Shown here: piece after piece, positions 6,047-6,061 of the stretch | Position numbering within the stretch: position 1 is the first letter of the stretch | How the letters are laid out: every line of letters starts with the position of its first letter | Source: Firmicutes bacterium UBA2595 | Lineage (GTDB): Bacteria > Bacillota > Thermincolia > Thermincolales > UBA2595 | DNA length: 6,061 nt | Reading direction: 5' to 3' | Assembly (NCBI GenBank): GCA_002339745.1 | Contig: DDKP01000150.1 | Span: forward strand, 1 to 6,061 | The notes under the pieces: generated by a model | Database searches by the model: none | Seen by the model: only the letters and a program-made list of their open reading frames with translations | Told to the model about the DNA's origin: nothing | Position numbers and translations under genes: made by a program

Positions 6047-6061
6047 GAACCCGGCTGGTTC
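6047..6061 (+). other. Possible start of a terminator stem, cut by the window end
   Basis: GAACC (6047-6051) and GGTTC (6057-6061) form a 5-bp inverted repeat with a 5-nt loop directly after the yunB stop. A T run would be needed just past the window edge to call it a terminator. Confidence 0.3.

Overview
The window looks like chromosomal DNA from an endospore-forming Firmicute, probably a clostridial or Peptococcaceae-type anaerobe. The reasons are strong AGGAGG-type ribosome binding sites, GTG and TTG starts, a YunB-family sporulation protein, a clostridial-style class A penicillin-binding protein with a Cys-rich tail, and a small Fe-S (DUF2148) protein next to a sigma-54 activator. This placement is inferred from gene content; no search was run.

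Layout. Positions 3-584 (+) are the 3' end of a sigma-54-dependent activator (end of the AAA+ domain plus a Fis-type helix-turn-helix). A 28-bp exact tandem duplication (581-636) carrying a ribosome binding site and ATG leads into a DUF2148 ferredoxin-domain protein (628-1182, +). A strong two-way hairpin terminator (1196-1237) separates it from the convergent class A PBP (1246-3669, -). The PBP and tyrS (3822-5042, +) are divergently transcribed from two back-to-back sigma-A-type promoters within 152 bp. Downstream of tyrS, 5045-5281 holds a start-less reading frame that looks like the C-terminal remnant of a DUF4097/adhesin-like beta-repeat protein. It is followed by a U8 intrinsic terminator (5293-5333). 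yunB (5390-6046, +, TTG start) follows, with a hairpin in front of it that covers its ribosome binding site. The window ends 15 bases after yunB.

The genes fall into three groups: a regulator with a redox-type small protein, growth functions (cell-wall synthesis and tyrosyl-tRNA charging), and sporulation. I see no phage, IS element, CRISPR, tRNA or rRNA, and no clear new defence or biosynthetic system. The points most worth a second look are the duplicated ribosome binding site/start, the hidden gene remnant after tyrS, and the hairpin over the yunB ribosome binding site.
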